A stretch of DNA of 64,000 bases, from assembly GCF_947507565.1 (NCBI RefSeq), contig NC_089180.1, forward strand, positions 1,488,001 through 1,552,000, read 5' to 3'. Shown in pieces: positions 9,666-20,847 of this stretch. This DNA is from Oscarella lobularis. Lineage: Eukaryota; Porifera; Homoscleromorpha; Homosclerophorida; Oscarellidae. The first letter of the stretch is position 1; each line of letters starts with the position of its first letter. The notes beneath the pieces were generated by a model. The model was not told where the DNA came from. It searched no databases and was given only the letters and a program-made list of their open reading frames with translations. A program made the translations under genes and the position numbers.

Positions 9666-10109
9666 ATGGAAATCCCGCCGAATCAGACGATTATCATCAA
9701 TAACCTGAACGAGACAGTGGAGAAAGACGGTAAACTGAAGACCAAGCCTTTCCCTTCTCACCAAAATGCATTGAAACAGAACTAAAGAAAAGCCTGTATG
9801 CAATATTTTCCGAATTCGGCGACATCATAGCGATAGAAACGGTGAAAATGCGCGGCCAAGCGTTCGTCGTCTTCAAGGACACCGGCGCGGCGACAAACGC
9901 GCTTCGATCGATGCAAGGCCTTTCCTTTCTCAACAAACCATTGCGAATCCAGTTCGCCGAATCGAAATCGGCCGCCGTAGCGAAGATTGCCGGCACGTAC
10001 GTCGAACGAAAACGCGAGAAACGCAAACCGGAAGACGGCGAATCGAGAAAGGCGAAAAGGAAGGCAGCGGAAGCGGCAAGCGGCACTCAAAAAGAAAAAC
10101 CCGTTCGAT
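9666..10109 (+). CDS. SNRPB2: U2B''/U1A-type RRM protein, first RRM and linker
   Basis: U2B'' and U1A bind snRNA stem-loops in U2 and U1 snRNPs. The ATG at 9666 starts [16 protein letters not shown] (RNP2); a 50-bp intron (9730-9779) separates it from [20 protein letters not shown] and [10 protein letters not shown] (RNP1), [15 protein letters not shown], and the basic helix [14 protein letters not shown]. This is the standard first RRM of the family. The usual second RRM (about 80 residues) is absent. Instead a perfect GTAAGT donor at 10110 faces an acceptor at 10158 that leads, in frame, into the OTULIN-like gene. U1A (SNRPA) and U2B'' (SNRPB2) cannot be separated from this part alone. Confidence 0.8.
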
Positions 10110-10158
10110 GTAAGTGACGTCATAAATTTGTGACGTAATAAATATGAATTGGTTTTAG

Positions 10159-11286
10159 CTGGACCCGAGTTGCCAGCAAAGAGACGCCCACTCCACGAGA
10201 AAGAGAAAGGTCTTCAGCGTGCTGGCGTCAGTGACCGTTTTGACATAGAAAGTTACGCTAAACGGGAATGGAAGGGAAACACGTCAAAGGCTAGAGCAGT
10301 GCTCAATGTATAGCCTTAGAAATAAACGTAGATCTTGACTTACGTTGCTGCTCTTTGCAGGGATATAGTGCGATCAAAGGGTTAGGGTTTGACACGTTGA
10401 GACAAATCCGTGGAGATAACTACTGCGCTATACGAGCGTCTCTTTTCCAAGCCCTCACAAATAGAACTCCAATGCTCAGACTGTGGGAGGCTCTTCCCTA
10501 CAAAACAGTAAATAAATTCAAAGTGAACGAATTGTATAAGAGATACGTTACTGTCCTTAGCTGGTGGAAGATTTCAAGAGACAGTTTCACTGTCACTGGC
10601 TCACTAAATGGAGTTTTGCGAAACGTTTGCATCTAGACGAGGAAGAAGTCATACCTGTGTTGACTGATTGCCTTCAAGTTCTTAGCTTTAGAGTAAAGAT
10701 CAATAATCTAGTTCTTCTCAAATATATGTCGTTTATTTAGGCTGGAGAATGCGTTAGACGAAAACACTACAAGGAACGACTTGATTACGTCTTGGCGCTT
10801 TTCAATGACGACAAAAATTGGCGGATCACCCTTGGCCTTATGGAATCAATCAAATTCCTGATGCTAAAAGCCGCTGTTGAGCTCTATGCTAATATACAGC
10901 GTAATGAAGATGCTCCTTTCTGGGCACATGTACTATTTGCCAGAGACACTTCACCAAACCCGGAAGCATTCATGGAAAATCATCTCAACGTTGTAGGTGA
11001 TACTGGGGGACTCGAACAGGTATTCGTATAGCTATTATGTATCATTGCGTGATAAATATTTTCTTTAAGGTTGAGATGTTTTTGCTTGGTTTTTCGTTGC
11101 AGGCAACTCTTAAGGTAATGAGGCCTTCTCAGTTTGGTAAAGAGGACTTTGTTACTTTGTATCCTGATGATTCGGCTGAGGACTGTCCAAAGCTGGGCTC
11201 TAGTGGCTGAAGATGATCGTCACTATAATATATTAACCACCGAAGGCAATAGAGAGGACGACTGTGTAATTAAATTTGATGATTAA
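10159..11286 (+). CDS. OTULIN: OTULIN-like linear-ubiquitin deubiquitinase
   Basis: OTULIN removes Met1-linked ubiquitin chains and restrains LUBAC signalling. Exons: 10159-10298 (YAKREWKGNTSKARA), 10361 onward (LRQIRGDNYCAIRASLFQAL, holding the catalytic Asp and Cys of the DNYC motif), a further exon after a very short (about 31 bp) putative intron near 10540, 10742-11021 (GLMESIKFLMLKAAVEL, FARDTSPNPEAFMENHLN, VVGDTGGLEQ), then VEMFLLGFSLQ, FGKEDFVTLYPDD and EDDRHYNI, which holds the catalytic His and Asn. Between YPDDSAED and ALVAEDDRHYNI the frame shifts by one or two bases (about 11195). Family motifs are otherwise intact and in order. The N-terminus seems spliced to the RRM gene upstream. 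Confidence 0.85.
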
Positions 11287-11394
11287 AAGTTATGTCTGCT
11301 GCGCTGTTTTAGTTGAGTCGAGTCTTTGTGTGAAATATCTGTCTGTTATAAAATAGACACAAACGCGGAATGACGAACGTGCCTTGTCTCGAAG

Positions 11395-12273
11395 ACCAAA
11401 GTGCAGATGTGGCAGCATGTGCAGACACGGCGAGAGGAGAAGCACCGTATGAGGAATAATACTCAATTCGCCTTTCTTTGTTTTGCCTAAAGGACGAATA
11501 ATCTATTAAGAAGGGTAACTATATTTGCAACATTGCAGCATCCTCACCTGGATTTCCCGTGACACCAACAATGTCGCCTCTCTTGATTTTGCCGTGAATT
11601 CGTTCAAAATCTTGAGTCGAAGCACTAGAATAGACACGTACGTCATCGTTATCCCCTTCGCCTTCTCTGATCTTCTGACTTCGCTGTGGCCATAATTTGA
11701 AGTTTGACTCCCTCGCCTCTCAAATCGTAGAATATCAAATGCTTTCTCGATTCTCTCTTCGCGTGAATTCGTCCCGAGAGGTTAACGGTGACGTCACTCT
11801 CTTGACTGCCCGCCTCCAAATGATCGTATTTCTCGATGAAATCGGTCAGCGACATGGTCACGTGAAACTTGTGCGGATACGGATTGTCGTTCGCTTCTTT
11901 TAGAGCGGCGACCGCCGCCGTGCGAATTTTGAAATATTGCTAAAGCGAAAAACGTGAATTGAGAATTTTTTCGCGCTTTTTTGCAGCGCACATTCGGATC
12001 GAGTTCGTCTTCATTTTCTTCGCTTTTGCAACGGGTTGGGGATCGGCCTAAAGAGGGACGGGATCTTCGCGTGATCGCACGCGTAAAAGGAATCGACTTT
12101 GATCCTGCCTTTCGCGCTAATTCCTTTTCTTCCTTTTCTTTCGCTTTCTTCTCCGCTTTGGCTCGTCGCTTTTGTTCACTAAAATCAGGGCCCCCGGTTA
12201 GCGTGCGACGATCGAATCGGCGATGAAACGACGCGAACGCGGGCCCACGAAGCCGCGCGACAACGGCAAGCAT
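11395..12273 (-). pseudogene. KARS1: Lysyl-tRNA synthetase, N-terminal fragment
   Basis: KARS charges tRNA-Lys in cytosol and mitochondria. The fragment begins with a possible mitochondrial presequence (MLAVVARLRGPAFASFHRRF), then the KARS lysine-rich helix (SEQKRRAKAEKKAKEKEEKE), [40 protein letters not shown] and EGVKLQIMA of the anticodon-binding OB fold, RIHGKIKRGDIVGVTGNPG at about 11560, and [20 protein letters not shown] at 11460-11395. It ends there, before the class II catalytic motifs 1-3. A frame change in a G run lies near 11655 between [11 protein letters not shown] and ASTQDFERIHG. The neighbouring OTULIN gene converges and ends 108 bp away. The catalytic domain (about 380 residues) is absent from the window. 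Confidence 0.88.
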
Positions 12274-12540
12274 TTCAATACGACCTCTTGCTAATCGTCT
12301 CCGTTTTGTCAGCCATGCTCTTGGAGCAGCGCATGCACCGAAGTTCCCAATCGCACGCTAAACCGGATACCTTGGCCTGAGCACGTGCATTGTTTCCGCC
12401 GGTGTAATCAACTCTAAACGTTTATGTTTAAAACTTGCTCTTACAGACGCTTAGACGGAGCCCGTGCGAAGCATGAGCAAACGAGCTAATATCTATCGCA
12501 TTGACAGAAGAGACACAATACAATTCAAAGAACCTGGTTT

Positions 12541-14806
12541 TTAGAGTAGGACTTGAGCGCCCACGTGTGCTGCGGCTTTGGTCAGCTCTTCACCAGCGAC
12601 AAAACCCTGACCATTCATGTAGTCGGCACATTTGGGTGGAAGGTTCGTGTGGGTCAGAGCGGCCATGAAGCAGGAGTCGGCGAAATAGTTCCTCAGATCT
12701 TGACCGAGGATGTCTTCGAAGAAACGACGAAGAGGCAAAATGTGAGACACGGGAGCATTCCTATGAAAAACCCAACATTTCAATTTCTAAATAAGGACTT
12801 CTTCCTTACATACCACAACGTAAGAAAATCCTCCACCATGTGATGAATCTTGACGGGTTTGGGCAAACGAGCAGAAGCCATTTCTAAGAGAAAACTAAAG
12901 CATAAGATGTTTTCTTCTAAGAAAACTTACTCTCCATAGGCGCATCGTAGTAGAAGAGTACCGGATGGAGAAAGTTGCTGTTGTGCGCGTCCGCTGGTTC
13001 TCCCGTAGCTCTATCCTCGCGAAAAACGTCGCTACCAGGCCCAGAGAAGTCCTCTCCGCACTGGAGATTGACAACAATGTAGCGCTGATTGGAGTGGCCG
13101 GTATAATTTTCAGGACATCGATAGGCACTTCTTCAAGATAAATAGCTGAGTTCGAATCCTCCGGCAAGAGAATCACGTTGACCAGAAACCCAAACATTTG
13201 ATAGGGACCCTAAAGCGCAAAAAAATTAGATGACGAACAAATGACGTGATCAACCACTTTATTCCACCTACCGACATTTCATTCATACGCTTGAGCACAA
13301 AATCAAGAAGATCGACGTAAGGAACGGAACGCGACGGCCACGGATTGCGTTCGTAACGCCAATCAAGCAAATAATGCAAAGCCCGAGCTGAAAGAAGTTC
13401 AAGTAATCTTATACGCAGTTTCTAATTAATACAAAATACTTTTTTACCTGTGTACCTAAAACTGTGTATAAAGCCGCCAGACGACTTCCTGAAGTCTCTT
13501 GAGTGTGTATTTGTGCCGGCAAAGTACATACTATCCACCGTAGTTGACTCATACGTGCCTCGTATGGCTGGATACTTTGCTTTGCGTCCAATTCCCTTTG
13601 CGGTTTGACGTCGTCGCGAAATGGCGACCAATCGAACCCGAAACCCAAACAGGCGATGACGCGATCGTATGGCTCACGCATGGCAAAATTGTCAAAATTG
13701 AAGTCGTCAGGCAGACCGTCGTCAGGCGAAAGAACCTCGTTTTCATGTCTAGCTCTCTCGTCCGCGTCTTCATCGTCATAATCAATATCATCGTCGTCCC
13801 AACTCACTCAAATCCTCATCATCTGCAAATATCTATACTGCAAATATCTATAATAGAGTGTGCCGCTCCTCGCTACTATGGTTACCCCATACCTTGCATA
13901 TCCGATCAAGGTGTAATAAAAAAGCGTCCATCATCAGACGGTTCAATAGCAATTTGCTCGACATCAGCTTCAAGCAAAGCATCCAACGACTTCAACTGAT
14001 ACGTATCCAATATCTGATTATTCAGTGCACGCAGGTCGCCGACGTAGTGCGTTGACCACGAAAGCCTCACGCGCGATCGCGACAGTATGTGTATGAGAGC
14101 GGTGTGTCCACCAATGTGATCCGCCGTCTCGAACGCCGAATTGCCGCGACCCAATATCAGCACGGACTGTCCTTCGTACTCGCTCTGATTCAACGACATC
14201 GAATCATAATACTCCAAATGTTCAATTCCGGGAAACTTTGACGGTCGCTTTGGAACCCATATTCCCGTAGCGACGACGAGGACTTGGCACGTGTATACAC
14301 TTCCGGTATTCGTATCATTCATAAAAAAAAAGCCCTTCCGTTTCCGGATCGTCGGAGGGGAAACCGAATGTCGATCCGTCTTTTGTTATATTCCCGATGT
14401 TCGTGTTGTATTGAACGTTGATGTTCAAATGCGTCGCGTAGTCGTTGAAGTAGCGCAAGAGATCGTCGGCGTGTGGAAAAAAGTCGGGGGAGTAATGTTT
14501 GACGAGAAGAGAGGCGTTGTCGCTGATTGGACTGTTCCAATCGTGGCGCAAGTTGAACTCGGCGTTCGTTTTGCCCGTGAAGCGCTTGTTGATGGATATG
14601 ATGCGCCGATGGCGCGGATATTTGACGTAGAAGGAAGCTGATTGGTTGGCACGTTCGACATAGTCACGCTTCGCTCGCTCGAGAAAATAGCCAATTTGGA
14701 GGCCCGCTGGACCGGCGCCGATTACGCAGTACTTGTGGTGCGTTCGCGGTGGCACGGTCGCTGCGAAACCAGCGACAGCGATGAGAAGAAGGACGACGTA
14801 GAACAT
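12541..14806 (-). CDS. FOXRED2: FOXRED2 (ERFAD)-like ER flavoprotein
   Basis: FOXRED2 is an ER-lumenal FAD oxidoreductase linked to ER-associated degradation. A signal peptide ([16 protein letters not shown]) precedes [19 protein letters not shown] (FAD site), [44 protein letters not shown] (second dinucleotide site), [34 protein letters not shown] and IHSFRYT, then the C-terminal part [63 protein letters not shown] and [16 protein letters not shown]. The frame changes at a run of nine T (about 14325), near 13605 and near 13125, in each case by about one base, with conserved sequence resuming at once. Other introns are normal. Nearly complete; no KDEL-like ending is seen. Confidence 0.85.
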
Positions 14807-14850
14807 AACGTGATGTGGCAGTTGCCCAGCGCGCGCGCTAAGATCTACAA

Positions 14851-15854
14851 ATGCGGCCTTTGGTCCGTTTCCTCTCGACTGTGTCCGAGGTTTGATCTGC
14901 ACTTTGCAGCCTGCACGTGGCGGACCAGATGGCGGAAACGGCGGCAGCGGAGGTGCAATTTGGCTAAAGGCCTTTGGGAACACGAGAGATCTTAGCAGTC
15001 TCAAGCAACCCCAATATAAAGGAGAAAATGGAGAGAGGGGAAAGGGTTCAAATTGTCACGGGAGAGATGGAAAAGATTTTATACTGACCGTCCCAGTGGG
15101 CACCGTGGTAAAAGACAATGGATGCCTCTTGAGTGATATGGATTCAAATAAAGAAATGTATTGCATTGTAAGAGGGGGTAGAGGAGGCCGAGGAAACGCA
15201 AGCTATTTGAGAAACAAAAACAGGGCACCAAGATTCTTTACCCCTGGTAGCCTTGGGGATGAAAAGGTCTTAGAATTGGAATTGAAAATCATTGCTGATA
15301 TTGGACTAGTCGGGTTTCCCAATGCAGGAAAGTCAACTCTTCTAAGAGCTATATCTAACGCAAAACCTAAAGTAGCCGCCTACCCGTTTACGACTCTAAA
15401 TCCTCACATAGGAATGGTGCAGTATTGGGACCCACCAGCGCAAGTTGCAGGTACGAGAAAACGTAGGGACCCCTCACCGTCTAATGTACCGTCGATTCTA
15501 GTTGCTGATATACCTGGACTCATTCCTGGTGCTCATCAGAACAAAGGACTTGGCCACGCTTTTCTTCGTCATATCGAACGATGTCGAGGCCTGCTCTACG
15601 TCATCGACGCATCGTCCGATAATCCGAGAGATCACTATTACCAACTAAAACACGAATTAGAACAATACAAAGTTGGATTATCGAGGCGACCCGCCGCCAT
15701 TGTCGCCAATAAGATCGATCTCCTAAAGAACGTTTTGAATCTTACGTTGGGAAATGACTGTCCTGTCTGCGCCGTATCTGGAATGAGAGGGCAAAATATT
15801 GAGCAATTGCTGACTGTGATAAAACGTTTAGCCCAACCCCAACTATTCGCGTAG
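14851..15854 (+). CDS. MTG2: Mitochondrial Obg GTPase MTG2
   Basis: MTG2 (GTPBP5) is an Obg-family GTPase needed for maturation of the mitochondrial large ribosomal subunit. The frame carries the glycine-rich Obg fold ([48 protein letters not shown]) and the G domain: [16 protein letters not shown] (G1), [10 protein letters not shown] (G2), [18 protein letters not shown] (G3), VANKIDLL (G4), AVSGMRGQ (G5). A presequence-like start [12 protein letters not shown] at 14851 is separated from the rest by only about 20 bases, too short for a normal intron, and the first strand of the Obg fold (the FRREK region) is missing, so the 5' end is probably truncated. An alternative start is the Met at 14892. 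It is divergent from FOXRED2. Confidence 0.85.
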
Positions 15855-15919
15855 AGAGCACGATGCTAATTAACTTTGCTGCTGCTACTTTGCATAGGAT
15901 ATAACAACGAAAATTTTAA

Positions 15920-17196
15920 TCATTGTGACTGATTCGGCTTAGGCGGTTGCTGCCTCACCTTGATTGGAACGCGTTGAAAAGCGGACGGCTGATTGGCGTC
16001 GGTTGTCTCCGTTGAAAACGTCTGCGAACGAGATACAGATTGCGTCGCAGCGGACAACGAAGACGCTGCCGATGAAGAGGTCGGCAAGGAGAGACCGGAC
16101 TTTGTCTTGTGCACGACAGTCACAAAAGCCTAGAACATAAAATACCACAATTACTAACGAAGACAATGACAAACATCGCAGCTAATAATATATATGTAGT
16201 TTCTATTCTTCTCGGCGGCGATCAGGAGGCCGTCGCGTAATGACGGCTTTTAAGTCACGAAAAACGTTGCCTCGGATTCCCTGTACGTAAGGAACAATCA
16301 GTGCAGCAGGCACTATCATGATCCACATGAGAAAGAAGTGGATAACCTTTTCAGACTGATTGGGCACAAACTCTAAAAATTGAGGGCACAGGGTCTCTCG
16401 CGAGACGTTGACGGTAACTGGGGTTTCGATGCCGCTTCCTTCAAAAGATGCAACGTCAAATTTCTTACTACGATTCCACGCGAGGGAAAGGATCATCGGA
16501 ATAGTCGCGCAGACAACGCAAACGGCGGCAATACTCGAGACCGAAGCCGCTCTCTTCAAACTCGCGACCGACAAATTTTTCTGCAATCTTTGTCTGGAAA
16601 TTCGGTTAATTTGACGATCAATGGGGCGGTCTTTGATCAACTTGAGCTTGTGGAGATAGTAAAAAAGAGCGCCGTCGGCAATGACATTGAGAAAAACGAG
16701 TGCACCGAAGATGACGAGTAAAGTCAAGGAAGACGCCGACCTGGTATTGAGCAGGTCTATATAGCAATTTCCAACTGAACGAACATATCCGAGAGTTCCC
16801 TCAAATGACGCGGAGATCACCAGAGCGACCGAAAATACCTAAGCCAAAATAATAGAAGCGGAATTGCAGTAGGTCCACTTGTGCACGTGGGGTTGGCTTA
16901 CAGCTGAAAGTCTTTCTAGTAAGGCAACGAACAAAACGAAGAAGACGAACAGATCCAACGTCAGTCGAGAAAATGCCAGCGCGTGGCATACGTTTTTATG
17001 ACCGATCAGTCCGTTGCCTCCATTGAAAATGTCCCACATGAAGGCAGACCCGTTGATTACTACACTGATCAGACTGATGAACACAAGACTGACGCACAGT
17101 ATTTTAAAAATTATTTATTAAAAAAATTTTACCTGAAAGAACGTGATTCAAGGCGTCGCTTTCCTCGCGATCTCGGTTGCTGTTGTCGATGGCCAT
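15920..17196 (-). CDS. Multi-membrane-span protein, unrecognised
   Basis: Starts MAIDNSNRDREESDALNHVL at 17196. Later exons carry about six hydrophobic segments: CVSLVFISLISVVINGSAFM, a long one around LDLFVFFVLFVALLERLSAV, FSVALVISASF, LTLLVIFGALVFLNVIADGA, SSIAAVCVVCATIPMILSLA and FFLMWIMIVPAALIVPYV. A basic stretch (DRQINRISRQRLQKN) separates the fourth and fifth. The C-terminal exon is a Ser/Thr/Gln-rich tail ending PPKPNQSQ. The layout is like a seven-pass receptor with one span unrecognised or lost, but no GPCR signature (DRY, NPxxY) is evident. The start was chosen because the preceding sequence belongs to the DOCK fragment. Confidence 0.5.
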
Positions 17197-17267
17197 GCTC
17201 GCTCGCTCGCTTGGGATTGACGGCCAAGCTGCCGCTTATGGGAAGAGTGGAACTCGTTCTTTTTCCT

Positions 17268-19577
17268 ACAAGAAATCACTATAGTAGTAGTATCCCCTGC
17301 TCTGAGGACCTCTCCCTTTCTTACCTGGTTCCTGGCTTCCGCTTCGAGGCCTCAATTCGGCGCCTAAACTTCCCCCCTCCGTAGATTCGTGACTCGAAAT
17401 CGTAGCGCTGCCTCCTCCCCCGCCAACAGACGGCGACTGGTCCTTCAGAACCTCCGAAAGATTGATGGCCGTCCACGCAAACGGCATGCGATATCGACCG
17501 AAGCGATCCCAATTGTGAATAGCAGCCACGCGAATTTTTTCCCTGCCCTATAAGGGAAAGCGTTTAATTAACTACACAAAGAGTCATTAATAATGTTTGA
17601 CGGCACCTTGCTATTCATTTCTTTCATATAAGGCTCCGCCGCTTCGGGTATGTCTCCTTGTTGTAGCACTTTTTCCAGCTGTGCAGGAAAACACGCGTCG
17701 CCTTCTTTCGCCTATTTCAATATAGAGGTTTTACTTTGACAACGAGATAGACGTCCGTGTTGAGATAGGTGATGGAGAAGATTGCGGAACGGCTGACGGA
17801 CGGCATGCATTTTTCCGTTCCGTGGCGAGAGAGCATTTTTTCGATGTCCTTTGAATTCAAATCAAAATGAAAACTCTCGGAAATCTAAAAGGAGCAAAAG
17901 AGCGTAAAAGACACGTAATAAAGAAAGAGGAATGAATACCTTCCGCTTCTCTTTGGCATCATACAAAGCCATGACAGCAAAAATAGGCTCAACTACAAAC
18001 TCTAGCCTGTGATAGAGGAAGAGAGAGAAAGAGAGAGAAGCCGTCACCAAAGAAAATACTGTTAATTATTTATTCTTCTTACTTTAGTTCCAAGCACTTG
18101 ACCATGATTTTCTGGCCAAAATGCTCTGAAGGCATCGGCGCCGGCGGTCTCTTTTCGATATCCTCTTCCTAAGCAATCCAATGGGATTAACGTTTCTTAT
18201 CATTTCCCAATCGTACGTCGTCTGGCAAAGGATAGACGGCGAAGACGCTGGACTGTCGGCTTGCCGAACGTCGCTCCTGATTCAGTCCGTCTACCTCATC
18301 CGAATGAACGGTATCGAGAATGGAAGGAATCCCTTCGTCTTCATTGGATGACTGAAGATCATAATAACTGTAGAGCGCGCGAGAGAGAGAGACACACACA
18401 CACACACACATAAGATTTTTAATTAATTAAAAACTCGAAACGATATTGACTCACGCCGACAACTTATTCGTTTTGAACGAAAACGACGTCACAGAACTCT
18501 TCCGAAAAGTATTCGACCTCCCCTCTTTCCCGTCAGCCGTCTAACACGCCTCCGCATGAGACAGCTTCAGTATGATCACTATTTTCTATCGCTTTACGTC
18601 TTCCTTGATTTCTTCCTCTTGGGAAGTGCCGTCGATTTCGCACTCATGCTTGCTCAACGTTCGAACAAACTGAGGAGCTCGAAAGCTGACTCTCGATGCC
18701 CGCTGTCCGATAGCGTGGCCTTCACTGTACCTTTATGAAAAAACACACATACTAATGAATAAACCCAATGCATTGAGGAGGGTCTAATTGTTTAATTTAG
18801 GCATGCCACATGATGGGTATCGTTACCAGCGCTTCTAGACATGATTGTAAACTGTAACCGTAACTACGCCTCTAATTGGAACAACCCAATCGCGCGTAAC
18901 CGAAATAACAGTTTAGACTAGAATCAAAATCAAATTTCGAATCTACGTCGAGGACCCCATCGCTTCCCGATCCCTTCCTTACTTCCTGACCACACGCGGC
19001 TTGTCGCTGAGATAAAGATCGATGCACTCCTGCACGTGAGGATCCCGTACATTCCTTAGAGAGAATTTTGCTTTTTTCCTTGGCTTTTTCGCGGTATTTT
19101 TTTTCTTACCGCACTTCGCTCGGCACGGGAATGTCGATCGTGCGAAATTGCTGTCGCATCGTGCGCGTTTCGATGTCGTCCGACGGAAAGACGAGCATAT
19201 TTCGAAGTTGATCCTTTTCGATGACCGAAGCGTGATTCTCGACGAAGTCCTCGTAATCGACCGGATTGACGATCTCCGCTAAAACGGCCGGACCCTCCGA
19301 AGAGAAACGAAACCGCGCATGCACGCGTCAAGTCAACTTCCACGAAGCGTTATTTACGGTCGAAGTGAATTCGGCGAAGCTTTCCGGTCTCGTTCCATAG
19401 TTCGACGATCCTTTCGGACTCGGTTCGTCGAGCGTGAAGGCGACGGACGCCGCTTGGCGAGCTTGGGCCGCCCCTTGATTTCTGCGGCCCGGCGATTTCG
19501 ACTAGGTTACGTCGCTTGGTGCGCGAAGGAATATACCTGTTTAGCTTCAACGCGAAGGCGCGACGGGTTTCCGTCAT
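17268..19577 (-). pseudogene. DOCK6/7/8-family N-terminal fragment
   Basis: DOCK6-8 are large (about 2,000-residue) guanine nucleotide exchange factors for Rac/Cdc42. Recognisable exons: RRAFALKLNRYI (19577 down), EIVNPVDYEDFVENH and RTIDIPVPSEVR (about 19330-19106), DPHVQECIDLYLSDKPRVV (about 19040-18985), FSFKTNKLSA (about 18470), SRQSSVFAVYPLPDD (about 18230), PAPMPSEHFGQKIMVKCLEL, EPIFAVMALYDAKEKRK (about 17990), ISENFHFDLNSKDIEKML and SRSAIFSITYLNTDVYLVV (about 17750), then RFGRYRMPFAWTAINLSEV (about 17480). It breaks off after a low-complexity segment at about 17270, before the C2-like DHR1 and the catalytic DHR2 domains, where the multi-span protein gene starts. A (CA)n tract sits in one intron. 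Roughly the first 400 residues are represented. Confidence 0.85.
18381..18411. repeat. (GA)n(CA)n microsatellite
   Basis: Dinucleotide tract in a DOCK intron. Confidence 0.9.
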
Positions 19578-19771
19578 CGTCCAGCGGAGAGAAGCGTAAG
19601 AAAGAAAGAGATATCGACTTTCGCACGGGAGTCGTACTGTATGCCCGGATTCGGATATCTATTATCTATCTATTCATGCACGTGGGGGCTAACTATCTGA
19701 ATTCGAGTTCTGAGTCATCGTATGATACGAGGTTATTATTCTCCTCTTTGCGTGCTACTCCCACGCCTGGC

Positions 19772-19978
19772 TTACTCTTCTCTTGGCGTGAACGTTTGAG
19801 GGTTGAGCAGTCCCTTTGAGACGAGCATCGACCCCAGCTTGTTTTTTCCGAAGATTGACTGCGCCTTAATTGCCCGTATTGCCGCTTTCATATCATTGAC
19901 TTTGGAGTGAAAAAAGACCGCTGAAGCTCGTCGAACGTCGTCGGGATCCTCGGCGACCAAATCGATGTAGGCGTAAGA
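19772..19978 (-). CDS. Unrecognised exon fragment
   Basis: The frame reads YIDLVAEDPDDVRRASAVFF, HSKVNDMKAAIRAIKAQSIF, GKNKLGSMLVSKGLLNP and stops. It looks like a genuine protein segment with an amphipathic helix, but I do not recognise the family. It lies immediately upstream of the DOCK start on the same strand and may be the tail of another truncated gene. Confidence 0.35.
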   Translation of the reverse strand, partial: SYAYIDLVAEDPDDVRRASAVFFHSKVNDMKAAIRAIKAQSIFGKNKLGSMLVSKGLLNPQTFTPREE

Positions 19979-20020
19979 ACAAAAAAAAGGAACAAAAAAC
20001 GCTTTAATTTTATATGGCTA

Positions 20021-20292
20021 TTGATTTTTCAGCCCCCACTAATCCTCCTCCAACAACAACAGGTGACGTTTAAACCGTTACAGTTCAATTGTTTTGTGTG
20101 GGCTTTTTCATGTCAGCTGGTGATAGCTCTACCGCCGAATGTACTTCGACTTCTCCTATTACTCAAGATCCATCTGATCGCATTACAGGCCGTCCTGTAC
20201 AGTCTACGCCTAAACCAACTTCTATGGGTAGAGTACCACAGCTGCTCCACGTTTCCTTAGCTATTCTACTTTCAGTAGCATATATTGTTTAA
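20021..20292 (+). CDS. Possible C-terminal tail of a Ser/Thr-rich surface protein
   Basis: A Pro/Thr-rich exon (about 20032-20060) is followed by a frame rich in Ser, Thr and Pro (SSTAECTSTSPITQDPSDR) that ends in a hydrophobic tail LLHVSLAILLSVAYIV and stop. That pattern resembles a GPI-anchor signal. The last codons run into the start of the PLK1-derived repeat, so the stop may not be the original one. Function unknown. Confidence 0.25.
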
Positions 20293-20839
20293 GAACGTTG
20301 TGCCTCTTTGTTTTTTTAACTCTACTATGGTTATTTTCGTGTTGACGCTGTCGTTGCCCTAGTCTATTAATTTATGAACGTGCTGTACTTGTGTTTGTCA
20401 TGAAGCTAGCAAATGCTAGCCCTGTATTTACATGCACAAATCAAAGACAAAAAAAGACTGACAGTATCAACAAGGGGCCCCCTTCAAAATGCATTCCCCA
20501 CTGCGTAGTAATAATAATAGCTAATACCCACTAATCCCCTCCCCGCGCACGTGTCACTGAATGAGCTCCTCCGGTTCCTTGACCATTTTCCCGGGCCCCT
20601 TCACTGCCGCCGCGTTTCCCATAAGACGCTCGACCATCACGCGACCGTAGTCCAAGCGGGACGCCAATTCCTTGCTGCATCCGTACTGACCAACATCGCT
20701 GAGACGATACGTCCGGAAGCGGCTTTTCTCGTCGATATAGCTCACGGCGCCCATGCGAGGACAGACAATAATCTTGGTGTGGTCTCGGAAGAAATTAATC
20801 TAGGGAGGGGGAATGATGAGAACGCGTGGCGTGTTATGC
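20276..20839 (-). repeat. Inverted duplicate of the PLK1 3' end (copy A)
   Basis: Nearly identical to 34995-35554 in opposite orientation, with only a handful of substitutions and one- or two-base indels (for example GAAGAAATT versus GAAAGAAATT, and seven versus six T in one run). It contains the last PLK1 exon (complement of 20552-20797), the preceding acceptor and part of that intron, and about 275 bp of 3' sequence. Its right edge lies 8 bases into a NUDC intron. Confidence 0.97.
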
Positions 20840-20847
20840 TTTGTTAC

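Noticed and set aside
13140-13160. GGTTCGAATCC-like B box suggesting a tRNA gene
   Set aside because: It lies inside FOXRED2 coding sequence; no A box, acceptor stem or terminator at the right spacing.
12895-13197. A separate minus-strand protein of 100 codons
   Set aside because: Its first part is FOXRED2 and the rest is the wrong frame after a one-base change; not an independent gene.
20021-20292. A separate intact small gene on the plus strand
   Set aside because: The end runs into the PLK1-derived duplicate, so stop and tail may be accidental; kept only as a weak fragment.
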